64,000 nucleotides of DNA, taken from assembly GCF_004000765.1 (NCBI RefSeq), contig NZ_BILW01000015.1, forward strand, positions 62,001 to 126,000, written 5' to 3'. This document shows, in pieces, positions 37,155 to 45,552 of the stretch (position 1 is its first letter; each line of letters starts with the position of its first letter). The notes under the pieces are model-generated. The model saw only the letters and a list, made by a program, of their open reading frames with translations. It made no database searches and had not been told where the DNA came from. The DNA comes from Paenibacillus chondroitinus NBRC 15376. Lineage in GTDB: Bacteria; Bacillota; Bacilli; Paenibacillales; NBRC-103111. A program made the translations under genes and the position numbers.

Positions 37155-39341
37155 ATGGGTATAGAGCAGCTGTTAGAGAAGGCAGCCACCTATCTGAAAG
37201 AGAATGATTTGCAGAGGATACGGGAGGCCTATGAATTCGCGGATGAAGCCCATCATGGCCAAGTGCGCAAATCGGGGGAGCCCTATATTCTGCATCCACT
37301 CGCTGTTGCAGATATACTGGTGAACATGCAGATGGACGTCACATCCGTGATCGCGGCGCTTCTGCATGATGTCGTTGAAGATACAACAGTTTCACTCGAA
37401 ACTGTTCTAGATAAATTCGGGAAAACCTGCGCAATGCTTGTAGATGGCTTGACGAAGCTTGAACGGATTAAGTTCAAGTCCAAGGAAGAGCAGCAGAACG
37501 AGAACTACCGCAAAATGTTTGTCGCTATGGCGCAGGATATCCGCGTTATTTTGATTAAACTGGCGGATCGATTGCACAACATGCGCACATTGAAGTACCA
37601 ATCGGAGGAAAGCCAGCGCCGCATAGCGGAGGAAACGCTGGAGATTTTCTGTCCGATTGCACATAGGCTCGGGATTTCCACCATCAAGTGGGAAATGGAG
37701 GATATCGCTCTCCGTTATTTGAATCCTCAGCAGTATTACCGGATCGTGAATCTGATGCAGAAGAAGCGAACCGAGCGTGAGCAATATATCGAAGACGTAA
37801 TCCACAGTATCAAAGAAAAACTGGATGAGATGGGAATCCAAGGAGATATCTCCGGAAGGCCCAAACATCTCTACAGTATTTATAAAAAAATGAGCTCCCG
37901 CGGCAAACAGTTCAATGAGATCTATGATCTCATGGCGCTGCGCGTCATTGTCGATGGCATCAAAGATTGCTACGCTTCTTTGGGTATTATTCATACATTG
38001 TGGAAACCGATGCCTGGACGTTTCAAAGATTATATCGCTATGCCTAAGCCGAATATGTATCAGTCTCTCCATACAACGGTGATCGGTCCCAAAGGGGAGC
38101 CTCTGGAGGTTCAGATTCGTACTTGGGAAATGCATAGAACGTCCGAGTTCGGTATTGCTGCACACTGGGCCTACAAAGAAGGCGGCTCCGTCGTTCCATC
38201 AGGCACGTTTGAAGACAAGATGAGCTGGTTCCGTGAAATTTTGGAGCTTCAGCATGAAACGAATGATGCTTCGGAGTTTATGGAATCCATGAAGATGGAC
38301 TTCTTCTCCGATCTTGTCTTTGTGTTTACGCCAAAAGGCGAGGTCATCGAGCTTCCGGCCGGTTCCGTGCCTTTGGATTTTGCTTACCGTATTCATACGG
38401 AGGTTGGTAATCGGACAATTGGCGCCAAAGTCAATTCGCGCATCGTCCCCTTGGATCACAAGTTGAAAACAGGGGATATCATTGAAATTCTGACATCCAA
38501 ACATTCTTATGGACCAAGTCAGGACTGGATTAAGCTCGCGCAATCCTCCCACGCTCGCAGTAAAATCAAGCAGTGGTTCAAGAAAGAAAAGCGCGAAGAG
38601 AACGTCGAAAAAGGGAAAACCATGATTGAGCGCGAGCTCAAGCGGTTGGCCATTGATCCGCCGACACTGATGAGTGATGAGAAAATGCTCGAAGCGGCGA
38701 AGAAGTTCAATTTTAACGACATTGAAGACATGCTGTCTGCCGTCGGGTTTGGCGGGATTACAGCCGCGCAAATTTGTACGAAGCTTACGGAGAAGCTGCG
38801 TAAGGAAGCCGAAGAAGCGCAGGTGCTTCAGCTTACTACGGAGGTCAAAGAAGTTAAGGCGCCAAGCGCAACCGAACGCAAAAGCCGTCCAACCAACGGC
38901 GTGCGGGTGAAGGGCGTGGACAATTTGCTTGTGCGCTTTGCCCGCTGTTGTAATCCGGTTCCCGGTGATTTGATCATCGGGTACATTACAAGAGGACGCG
39001 GCGTGTCCGTGCACCGGGCGGATTGTACGAATATCCCTACAAGCATGGGGGAAGAGGAACGGGTCATTGAGGTTGATTGGTGCGAATCCATCGAATCCAA
39101 TTTCAATGTGGAAATTGAGATTACAGGCCATGACCGTCGAGATTTCTTGAACGAAGTGCTTCAGGCTGTCTCAGAAAGCAAAACGAGTATTTCAGCGGTT
39201 TCGGGCCGATCGGATAAAAACAAGATGGCAACGGTTCATATGACCATTTTGATCAAAAATATCGATCACCTGCAATCCGTCGTCGAGAGGATCAAACGTG
39301 TGAGAGACGTTTATTCCGTTCAGCGCATTATGCAAAGCTAA
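37155..39341 (+). CDS. relA: RelA/SpoT bifunctional (p)ppGpp synthetase/hydrolase
   Basis: Makes and degrades the stringent-response alarmone. HD hydrolase domain ('AALLHDVVEDT', 'LADRLHNMRTL'), synthetase domain ('SGRPKHLYSIYKKM', 'YQSLHTTVIG'), TGS ('VFTPKGEVIELPAGSVPLD'), the Cys-rich ZFD ('RFARCCNPVPGD') and ACT. About 728 aa. ATG 37155 gives the family N-terminus; ATG 37143 overlaps the AAAGGGA site. It has about 230 bp of upstream sequence after the apt terminator, and is followed by dtd. Confidence 0.97.
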   Translation: MGIEQLLEKAATYLKENDLQRIREAYEFADEAHHGQVRKSGEPYILHPLAVADILVNMQMDVTSVIAALLHDVVEDTTVSLETVLDKFGKTCAMLVDGLTKLERIKFKSKEEQQNENYRKMFVAMAQDIRVILIKLADRLHNMRTLKYQSEESQRRIAEETLEIFCPIAHRLGISTIKWEMEDIALRYLNPQQYYRIVNLMQKKRTEREQYIEDVIHSIKEKLDEMGIQGDISGRPKHLYSIYKKMSSRGKQFNEIYDLMALRVIVDGIKDCYASLGIIHTLWKPMPGRFKDYIAMPKPNMYQSLHTTVIGPKGEPLEVQIRTWEMHRTSEFGIAAHWAYKEGGSVVPSGTFEDKMSWFREILELQHETNDASEFMESMKMDFFSDLVFVFTPKGEVIELPAGSVPLDFAYRIHTEVGNRTIGAKVNSRIVPLDHKLKTGDIIEILTSKHSYGPSQDWIKLAQSSHARSKIKQWFKKEKREENVEKGKTMIERELKRLAIDPPTLMSDEKMLEAAKKFNFNDIEDMLSAVGFGGITAAQICTKLTEKLRKEAEEAQVLQLTTEVKEVKAPSATERKSRPTNGVRVKGVDNLLVRFARCCNPVPGDLIIGYITRGRGVSVHRADCTNIPTSMGEEERVIEVDWCESIESNFNVEIEITGHDRRDFLNEVLQAVSESKTSISAVSGRSDKNKMATVHMTILIKNIDHLQSVVERIKRVRDVYSVQRIMQS

Positions 39342-39382
39342 ACTTGCGGCTGTGAACGAACGTGAGGAGATTTAGAGAAACC

Positions 39383-39823
39383 ATGAGAGTAGTTGTTCAG
39401 AGGTGCAAGCGCGCCGAAGTAACTGTGAATGGCGCATCTGTCGGACAGATCGAGCAGGGTCTGATGCTGTTAGTTGGCATCACCCACGACGATACCGAGC
39501 AGGATGCGAAATATATAGCGGACAAAGTAGCCGGACTTCGCATTTTTGAAGATGAGACCGGTAAAATGAATCTATCCGTACTGGAGACAGGCGGTCAGAT
39601 TTTATCCGTTTCCCAGTTTACTTTGTATGGGGATTGCCGCAAAGGGAAACGGCCCAACTTCATGTCAGCAGCTAGACCTGAGATTGCACAGCCGTTATAC
39701 GATAAGTTCAATGAGCTGCTTCGCGCTCAGGGCTTGCAAGTGGAAACGGGAGCATTTGGCGAAATGATGGATGTTTCATTTACGAATTGGGGACCTGTTA
39801 CTTTGATCATCGATAGTAAATAG
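39383..39823 (+). CDS. dtd: D-aminoacyl-tRNA deacylase
   Basis: Removes D-amino acids from mischarged tRNA. N-terminus '[17 protein letters not shown]', '[17 protein letters not shown]' and the C-terminal Gly-Pro motif '[12 protein letters not shown]' are present. 147 aa. ATG 39383 gives the standard start; an in-frame GTG at 39362 would coincide with the GAGGAG site. Confidence 0.96.
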   Translation: MRVVVQRCKRAEVTVNGASVGQIEQGLMLLVGITHDDTEQDAKYIADKVAGLRIFEDETGKMNLSVLETGGQILSVSQFTLYGDCRKGKRPNFMSAARPEIAQPLYDKFNELLRAQGLQVETGAFGEMMDVSFTNWGPVTLIIDSK

Positions 39824-39906
39824 TCGGTTGCCTCTTGCGCAAAGGATAAGATGCGGACAGCCTGGATATACTAAAACTGTATATTCTTGCAGTTAGGAGC
39901 ATCCAG

Positions 39907-40080
39907 ATGCGTCAATCGATCAAGCACAAAGCCATGACGGCGCCAGAGCAGCAACTGCTGCATACAACACTTGCCGAGCGGATGAGTCAGGCACCGGCGT
40001 TAGCCGACGTTGAAATTAGCGCAGAGTTCACATCCGATCAGGAGAAAATGAAAAGCATTCCCAAGAAATCATATCGTTAA
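39907..40080 (+). CDS. Small protein, 57 residues, unknown
   Basis: ATG 39907 lies 7 nt after AGGAG and opens a 57-codon frame ending TAA at 40080, followed four bases later by a terminator hairpin. The product is hydrophilic ('MRQSIKHKAMTAPEQQLLH'...'KSIPKKSYR'), without membrane segment or cysteine. Ribosome site, length and terminator together suggest a real gene. No family recognised. It sits between dtd and the FAD oxidoreductase. Confidence 0.6.
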   Translation: MRQSIKHKAMTAPEQQLLHTTLAERMSQAPALADVEISAEFTSDQEKMKSIPKKSYR

Positions 40081-40083
40081 TCG

Positions 40084-40125
40084 TAAAGCCTCGCGCTGCT
40101 TCGTCAGCAATGCGGGGCTTTATTT
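40084..40125 (+). terminator. Terminator after the 57-residue ORF
   Basis: AAAGCCTCGC and GCGGGGCTTT form an imperfect arm around a 17-nt loop, followed by ATTTG. Confidence 0.75.
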
Positions 40126-40273
40126 GTAGGATGAAGTAATGTGGCAGGATTTCTCTACGCCTTTAAAATGTGGTAAACTAACTAGTGATGTTTTTGGTTG
40201 ACAAAATAATCGACTGCTCAAGAAAGCTTATCAAACCTTCAACCGGTAAGCTGTATGAAAAGCAGGGGACAAG

Positions 40274-42238
40274 GTGGGTGCTTTCGTTTTAATGGCAAAT
40301 CCGAATCGTAACAATTCCGCTTCCAAAGGATGGCTTTGGTTGATGGGAATCTTGATTCTCCTCGCGGTGCTGGGGGCTGCGGCGTCTTTGTATTATCAAT
40401 ATAAACACCACATAAGCGGTGGACAGACGAAGGAGAAGCAAGAAATTGAAGAAGTGAAATCCGTAAAGAAAACAAAAGAAACGTATGATGTCATTGTCGT
40501 TGGTACCGATCCTGAGGGGGTTGCTGCGGCTGTTTCGGCTGCGCGTAATGGGTTAACTACCCTTCTGGTGGATGGACGGAATCGTGAGATTCTGGGAGGG
40601 CTAATGACACTGGGCTGGATTAACTCCATTGATATGAACTATGCTCCAAACAAGAACCTTTTAGGAAAAGATGATGTTTTCAACAAAGGCTTCTTCTCCG
40701 AGTGGTATGCCAAAATTGAAGGGGATTCCTTCGATGTGAATACAGCCGCGAATGCGTTCTATGATTTGGTTAAAAATGAATCTAAAATCGATGTGCTGCT
40801 CAAAACGAAGAAGATCGATCCGCTCCTTTCGCAAGATAAAAAGGCTGTGCAAGGCGCCACGATTACACTCGAGGATGGCAGTGCGCAAGTCGTGAAGGCG
40901 GCTTCGGTTATCGATGCGACGCAGGATGGAGATTTCGCGGCGGCATCAGGAGTGCCGTTTACGATCGGACACGAGGATATCGGGGATCCGAATTCCAAAA
41001 TGGCCGTGACGCTGGCGTTTCGTTTGAAAAACGTAACACCGGAAGTTTGGAACCTGATGGCAACAAGGCTGAACGGGGATAATAATCCGGATACAGGAGT
41101 AAATGATGTAAGTGTATTTGGTTATGGGGAAATGAGTAAATATCCGCCTCTTAACAAAGAAAGAGCCAAGATGAGAGGGCTTAATATGGGGAGGGAAAAT
41201 GACAATACCGTCCTTATTAATGCCTTGCAAATTTTCGGGGTCGATACCTTTGATCCGAAAGCTGTTCAAGAAGCTTTTGACATCGGAAAAAAAGAACTGC
41301 CTAATATTTTATCTTATATGCAAAAAACGTTCCCTGAGTTTGCAAGTCTTGAACTTGATGGATCTGCACCAGAGCTATATGTTCGGGAGACGCGTCATAT
41401 GCAGGGAGAATACAGACTCAACATTGTTGACGTTTGTACGAACAATGATCAGTGGGACCGCATTGGATTCGGTTCTTATCCAGTGGATATTCAAAGGATC
41501 TCTCCGACCGATAACGGTAACGTTGTGTGTAAACCGAAGCAGTACGCTATCCCTTTCCGCAGCCTAGTGCCTCAAAAAGTGGATGGACTGCTTGTAGTAG
41601 GTAGAGCCGCCAGTTACGATACATTGCCGCATGGAAGCGCCCGCGTTATGCCAACAGGCATGGCCGAAGGGGAAGCCGCAGGAGCTGCTGCGATGTTTGC
41701 GAAGCAGGAGAAGATGACGTTCCGCCAGCTATCGGCGTCCAAAGAAGTGATTGCGAAGCTGCAGGAGCAGTTGAACAAACAAGGCATGGAGATTCATCCG
41801 ATGACACTCAAGCCGCAGCCTTTTATGGAGCATAAAGCTTATGAGGGGCTGAAATCCGCTCTTATGCTTGGCTTGGCCTCCGGCGCGTACGACAACAATT
41901 TTCACTTGGATGACCCCGCGAATCCGAAACGGATGGTCAATCTCGTGAGCGGCGCTAAGAAAATGAAGCCGGACGCCTTCAAAGGGGATGTATCGCAGGC
42001 GATCGCGAAGATGGAGAATGCTGATAAAATTCCGTTATCGCTTGAACAAGCCACTTATACGATAACTCAAGCTTTGGGACTGACGGCTGCATCCAAAGAG
42101 GCGCAGGCAAAGCTAATAGAGAATAAGCTGTTGACCGATGCTTCATTGAAGCTAATAGCAGACAATCAAAAGTTAACGAACGGTGACGTATACTTGCTTA
42201 TCAAAGATCTGAAGGTTGGCTTAACCGGCAAACCTTAA
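40274..42238 (+). CDS. Membrane-anchored FAD-dependent oxidoreductase
   Basis: FAD_oxidored-type flavoprotein. An N-terminal membrane helix ('GWLWLMGILILLAVLGAAAS') is followed by a charged linker and a Rossmann segment 'YDVIVVGTDPEGVAAAVSA', where the middle Gly of GxGxxG is Asp. 'EILGGLMTLGWIN' and 'SYDTLPHGSARVMPTGMAEGEAAG' are typical of the family. The C-terminal ~120 residues are helical and unassigned. Topology suggests the enzyme lies outside the membrane, which would be unusual for a flavoprotein exported by Sec. 654 aa. GTG 40274 follows AGGGGA; ATG 40292 is an alternative. Substrate unknown. Confidence 0.8.
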   Translation: MGAFVLMANPNRNNSASKGWLWLMGILILLAVLGAAASLYYQYKHHISGGQTKEKQEIEEVKSVKKTKETYDVIVVGTDPEGVAAAVSAARNGLTTLLVDGRNREILGGLMTLGWINSIDMNYAPNKNLLGKDDVFNKGFFSEWYAKIEGDSFDVNTAANAFYDLVKNESKIDVLLKTKKIDPLLSQDKKAVQGATITLEDGSAQVVKAASVIDATQDGDFAAASGVPFTIGHEDIGDPNSKMAVTLAFRLKNVTPEVWNLMATRLNGDNNPDTGVNDVSVFGYGEMSKYPPLNKERAKMRGLNMGRENDNTVLINALQIFGVDTFDPKAVQEAFDIGKKELPNILSYMQKTFPEFASLELDGSAPELYVRETRHMQGEYRLNIVDVCTNNDQWDRIGFGSYPVDIQRISPTDNGNVVCKPKQYAIPFRSLVPQKVDGLLVVGRAASYDTLPHGSARVMPTGMAEGEAAGAAAMFAKQEKMTFRQLSASKEVIAKLQEQLNKQGMEIHPMTLKPQPFMEHKAYEGLKSALMLGLASGAYDNNFHLDDPANPKRMVNLVSGAKKMKPDAFKGDVSQAIAKMENADKIPLSLEQATYTITQALGLTAASKEAQAKLIENKLLTDASLKLIADNQKLTNGDVYLLIKDLKVGLTGKP

Positions 42239-42250
42239 TAAATAACAAAT

Positions 42251-42305
42251 AAGAGCCTTATTACGCCGGAGTTGCATGTGGCGATAAGGCTCTTATCTTT
42301 TTTTT
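42251..42305 (+). terminator. Terminator after FAD oxidoreductase
   Basis: AAGAGCCTTAT and ATAAGGCTCTT pair, with CGCC/GGCG inside, followed by ATC and a long T run. Confidence 0.92.
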
Positions 42306-42341
42306 CGAAGCCAATGGAAGTTTTGACTGCGCTTACAAAAT

Positions 42342-42650
42342 TCAGTCAGCTTCTGATGCATCCTCTTCGGCTTCCGCAGATTCTTCCGCATCCTCTTCGG
42401 CAGAATCATCACTATCTACTTCGGCTTCCTCGTCGGCATCAACTTCCGCTTCTTCTTCCGCTTCGACTTCTTCTTCCTCAGCTGCATCTTCAGCTTCGTC
42501 GGCTTCGTCCGAATCCTCAATGGCCTCTTCTTCGGCTGCTTCAGCTTCTTCGGCTACATCGTCTTCAACTTCAGCTTCGGCTTCGGATTCCTCAGAGAAG
42601 AGCACCACTAGATCCTGCCGTTCCTCTTGAAACTCGTTTTGTGTTGTCAT
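42342..42650 (-). CDS. Extremely acidic Glu/Asp/Ala-rich small protein
   Basis: 102 residues, of which I count 39 Glu and 15 Asp, with one Arg and no Lys. The first ~20 residues ('MTTQNEFQEERQDLVVLFSE') are ordinary; the rest is an E/A/D/S/V low-complexity run. On this strand AGGAGG lies about 7 nt before the ATG, which supports translation and argues against the opposite-strand frame. No family is recognised. Possible roles (nucleic-acid mimic, cation or basic-protein binder, spore component) are speculation. Confidence 0.7.
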   Translation of the reverse strand: MTTQNEFQEERQDLVVLFSEESEAEAEVEDDVAEEAEAAEEEAIEDSDEADEAEDAAEEEEVEAEEEAEVDADEEAEVDSDDSAEEDAEESAEAEEDASEAD

Positions 42651-42831
42651 TGTTACAGCCTCCTGATGATAAATTCAAGGCCATTTGCCTTGTTGTAATG
42701 TATATGTGTAAAAAAGGCTGAATATACGAGGGGAGCATAATGAAAATGATTGAAAATACAGGGAAAACACTGTAATGAAATTGTAATTTAAATTTCATAC
42801 TGCGTTAATCAACCATGGATATAATAAACCT

Positions 42832-42896
42832 CGACCCCCTTTAATTTATATATTGTTTAGAGGCCTGCCGCCACTCGTGCTGCAGGCTATTTTCTT
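42832..42896 (+). ncRNA. Candidate small RNA between a TATAAT box and a terminator
   Basis: A TATAAT (42820-42825, weak -35) is followed within 70 bp by GCCTGC/GCAGGC arms (about 42863-42885) and TATTTTCTTT. No open frame fits. It could be a ~65-nt RNA; the weak -35 makes this tentative. The remainder of 42651-42991 shows only a further hairpin (about 42935-42985) with GAAATGGGCTATC arms. Confidence 0.3.
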
Positions 42897-42991
42897 TGTA
42901 AGATGGGCTCGTGTTTCGCCATCGAAATAGAAATGGGCTATCATCCATCAAGTCATTTCTGACTTAAGGAGATAGCCCATTTCTTCATTTT

Positions 42992-43381
42992 TTACAGTAA
43001 AGCATCCAAAGAATAGTCGCCTGCACCGATAAGCGCGACGCCCAGTGCCGCCACAATCAAAAGCAAATTGTACTCGAACCCATTAGAAGTGGACCAATAG
43101 CTTTTGTTATGAACCTTTACAATAGCAACAAGCATAGTAATGATGATAAGTGCAGCCGCAAATGGTGTCCAAAGTCCTGCAGCAAAAAGCAAGCCGCCTG
43201 CAATTTCCGACAAACCGGCAAGGACGGCCATCAGGACACCGGGCTTAATGCCGATGGAATCGAAAAAGCCTCCTGTGCCTTTTGGTCCATACCCACCAAA
43301 CCATCCAAATACTTTCTGTGTGCCGTGCGCGGCTATTGTTAAACCTAACACCAAACGAATAAGAAGAAGACCTAATGCCAC
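42992..43381 (-). CDS. DoxX-family membrane protein (CatD-like)
   Basis: Four hydrophobic helices with the DoxX signature 'IAAHGTQKVFGWFGGYG' and 'GLSEIAGGLLFAAGLW'. DoxX proteins take part in quinone or thiol redox at the membrane; B. subtilis CatD is one and is controlled by the HxlR-type repressors CatR and YodB. GTG 43381 has GAGGAG 9 nt upstream; TTG 43390 abuts that site. 129 aa. Divergent from an HxlR regulator with a shared control region. Confidence 0.9.
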   Translation of the reverse strand: MALGLLLIRLVLGLTIAAHGTQKVFGWFGGYGPKGTGGFFDSIGIKPGVLMAVLAGLSEIAGGLLFAAGLWTPFAAALIIITMLVAIVKVHNKSYWSTSNGFEYNLLLIVAALGVALIGAGDYSLDALL

Positions 43382-43421
43382 GACTAACAACTCCTCTTTA
43401 AATAAATTTTATTTAATTACT

Positions 43422-43436
43422 TACTTTATGTTAGTA
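43422..43436. promoter_or_regulatory. TACT-N7-AGTA operator-like palindrome
   Basis: TACTTTATGTTAGTA lies between the divergent DoxX and HxlR genes. It has the TACT/AGTA half-sites typical of YodB/CatR-type operators, and sits just downstream of and touching the DoxX promoter -10 box. Confidence 0.55.
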
Positions 43437-43465
43437 TATTATTACGCAGCACTTACTTTTGTCAA
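43436..43465 (-). promoter_or_regulatory. Promoter of the DoxX gene
   Basis: On the minus strand TTGACA (43465-43460), 18-bp spacer, TAATAT (43441-43436), about 55 bp before the DoxX start codon. Confidence 0.6.
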
Positions 43466-43503
43466 GCGACTATGTTAAAATTGTTTATAAGGAGATGATT
43501 TAT

Positions 43504-43809
43504 ATGGAAGACTACCAACTGTGCCCGAAATTCGAAAATGCATTTGAACTTCTGGGAAAGCGTTGGACGGGGCTCATCGTACATGTCTTGTTGACGGGGC
43601 CGAAGCGGTTTAAAGATATATCCGTGCTTATCCCAAGTATGAGCGATCGCATGCTTTCGGAGAGATTTAAAGAACTTGAGGCTGCAGAGATCATTGTCCG
43701 ACACGTGTACCCGGAAACTCCGGTTCGTATTGAGTATGAATTGACAGCTAAAGGAAAAGGACTTAAGCCTGTTATGGACGAGTTACAAAAATGGGCGGAC
43801 TCTCATTAA
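43504..43809 (+). CDS. HxlR-family redox regulator, YodB/CatR-like
   Basis: Winged-helix repressor of 101 residues. 'CPKFENAFELLGKRWTGLIV' places Cys7 where YodB and CatR have their quinone/diamide-sensing Cys, and 'ISVLIPSMSDRMLSERFKEL' is the recognition helix. It lacks the C-terminal cysteines of YodB, as CatR does. ATG 43504 lies 9 nt after AAGGAG. Divergent from the DoxX gene, which it probably represses by binding the palindrome between them. Confidence 0.88.
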   Translation: MEDYQLCPKFENAFELLGKRWTGLIVHVLLTGPKRFKDISVLIPSMSDRMLSERFKELEAAEIIVRHVYPETPVRIEYELTAKGKGLKPVMDELQKWADSH

Positions 43810-43827
43810 TTAAATGAAGGCGGCGCT

Positions 43828-43856
43828 AAGTCAAGTGGACGTATATCTCTTGACTT
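43828..43856 (+). terminator. Hairpin after HxlR gene overlapping the hisS promoter
   Basis: AAGTCAAG and CTTGACTT are perfect 8-bp arms. The 3' arm contains the -35 box of the following promoter, so the same bases may serve as terminator and promoter. Confidence 0.45.
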
Positions 43857-43878
43857 TACTTCTGCCAATGTTTACAAT
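43850..43878 (+). promoter_or_regulatory. Promoter of hisS-aspS-tcdA
   Basis: TTGACT (43850-43855), 17-bp spacer, TACAAT (43873-43878). Confidence 0.8.
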
Positions 43879-43884
43879 AAACAA

Positions 43885-44202
43885 TAATTCAATACCTTTG
43901 TGATCCGTTGAAGGGATAAAGTATTTCGCCCCCACATTATCAGAGAAGGAAGTCCAGGCTGCGAGCTTCCTATGATGAGCGAACGAAAAGACCTCCCCGA
44001 GGACCTGCTGGGAACGACATGTCGATTTATGACCGTCTAGTAGTGGCAGTGCGTATTCGCGGGCGTTAACCGTAAAGAGCAGATTTCTGTTTATTGTGCT
44101 TATGGCGCGAGTACAGACGATCTGAATGTGGGTGGTACCACGGGTGAATTTGTGAATCAAATCTCTCGTCCCTGACGAATGTCGGGGGTGGGGGATTTTT
44201 TT
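43885..44202 (+). ncRNA. T-box leader of hisS-aspS
   Basis: About 320-nt leader. The T-box GGTGGTACCACGGG (from 44131) is present, followed by a terminator (CCCTGAC/GTCGGGG arms, T run ending about 44202). In Stem I, 'GGGAAC' is followed by GACAT (44016-44020); the reading GAC would be an Asp specifier, and CAT, sharing its C, a His specifier. Uncharged tRNA should stabilise the antiterminator and allow hisS and aspS expression. Confidence 0.9.
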
Positions 44203-44243
44203 GTTATATAACCAAGAGCGACAGATAAAGGGAGGTTGAACAC

Positions 44244-45509
44244 ATGAGCATTCAAAAGCCAAAAGGCACGCAGGACCTGCTTCCCGGCGAAGTGGAGAAG
44301 TGGCAGTACCTGGAAAGCAAAGCAAGAGACTTATGTCAACGATTTAACTACAAAGAAATCCGTTCGCCGATTTTCGAAAGTACGGAGCTTTTCTCCAGAG
44401 GTGTCGGAGAAACGACGGATATTGTCGAGAAAGAAATGTACACCTTTATGGATAAAGGCGATCGCAGCATGACTTTGCGTCCAGAAGGGACAGCCGGCGT
44501 TGTTAGGGCTTATGTAGAAAATAAGCTATATGGAGTGCCAGATTTGACGAAGCTGTTCTACGTGGGACCGATGTTTCGCTATGAACAGCCGCAAGCCGGT
44601 AGATACCGTCAGTTCCACCAGTTCGGGATTGAAGCTTTCGGATCTGTTGATCCAAGCATTGACGCCGAAGTCATTGCGCTGGGGTACACGTTTTACAAGG
44701 AAATTGGGTTAAAAGAAGTAACCGTTGAAATTAACTCCGTGGGCACACCTTCTGTTCGAACGGTTTACCGCGAGAAGCTGCAGGAATTTTTTGCACCTGT
44801 GAAACACTTGCTTTGCAAAGATTGCCAGTCCCGCTATGACCGCAACCCGATGCGTATTCTTGATTGCAAAACCGATCAGAAGTACGGGGTAGGCGCTCCT
44901 GAGATTCTGGATTACTTGGACGAAGAATGTTCGACACACTTCGCACAGGTTCGCGAGCACTTAACCGCTATGGACATTCCCTATCGGGTGAATCCTCGCC
45001 TGGTGCGCGGGCTTGATTATTACACACACACCGCTTTTGAGTACAAAGCAGCCGGCATTGGAGCTATCGATACAATTGGCGGCGGCGGGCGCTATAACGG
45101 TCTCGTTGAGCAAATCGGCGGTCATGGCACAGACCAGCCAGGCGTAGGCTTGGGGTTAGGTCTGGAACGCATTCTGCTTGTGCTGCAGGCACAAGGTGTT
45201 GAGATCCCGAAACCGGAGCCGCTTGATGTATACCTGATCGGGTTAGGCGAGCCTGCCGAGAAGGAAGTCACGAAGCTGCTGCACCAGTTGAGGGTTCAAG
45301 GTCTCAAAGCCGAGAAGGACTACCAAGGGCGCAAATTGAAGGCGCAAATGAAATCAGCAGACCGTTTTCAAGCGAAGTATGTGGCGATTCTCGGAGACGA
45401 TGAGTTAGCCCGCGGCGAAATTACGCTGAAGCAGATGGAAACTGGTTCTCAAGTCATTGTAAGTTTAGTGGATCTTGCTTCAAATGCTGCAAAGACACTA
45501 TTCGAATAG
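44244..45509 (+). CDS. hisS: Histidyl-tRNA synthetase
   Basis: Class II synthetase. 'KGTQDLLPGE' start, motif 2 'PMFRYEQPQAGRYRQFHQFG', His-specific 'RGLDYYTHTAFEY', 'GGGGRYNGLV' and motif 3 'GLGLGLERILLVL', then the anticodon-binding domain. 421 aa. GGGAGG precedes ATG 44244. First gene after the T-box. Confidence 0.98.
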   Translation: MSIQKPKGTQDLLPGEVEKWQYLESKARDLCQRFNYKEIRSPIFESTELFSRGVGETTDIVEKEMYTFMDKGDRSMTLRPEGTAGVVRAYVENKLYGVPDLTKLFYVGPMFRYEQPQAGRYRQFHQFGIEAFGSVDPSIDAEVIALGYTFYKEIGLKEVTVEINSVGTPSVRTVYREKLQEFFAPVKHLLCKDCQSRYDRNPMRILDCKTDQKYGVGAPEILDYLDEECSTHFAQVREHLTAMDIPYRVNPRLVRGLDYYTHTAFEYKAAGIGAIDTIGGGGRYNGLVEQIGGHGTDQPGVGLGLGLERILLVLQAQGVEIPKPEPLDVYLIGLGEPAEKEVTKLLHQLRVQGLKAEKDYQGRKLKAQMKSADRFQAKYVAILGDDELARGEITLKQMETGSQVIVSLVDLASNAAKTLFE

Positions 45510-45552
45510 ATAGTATTTAATGATTAATTACTCATGAGGAGGCAACAACATT

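Noticed and set aside
42272..42721. Plus-strand frame rich in Leu/Arg/Pro/His
   Set aside because: It is the complement of the acidic minus-strand gene; it starts inside a terminator, has no ribosome site, and its composition is an artefact of GAA/GCA codons opposite.
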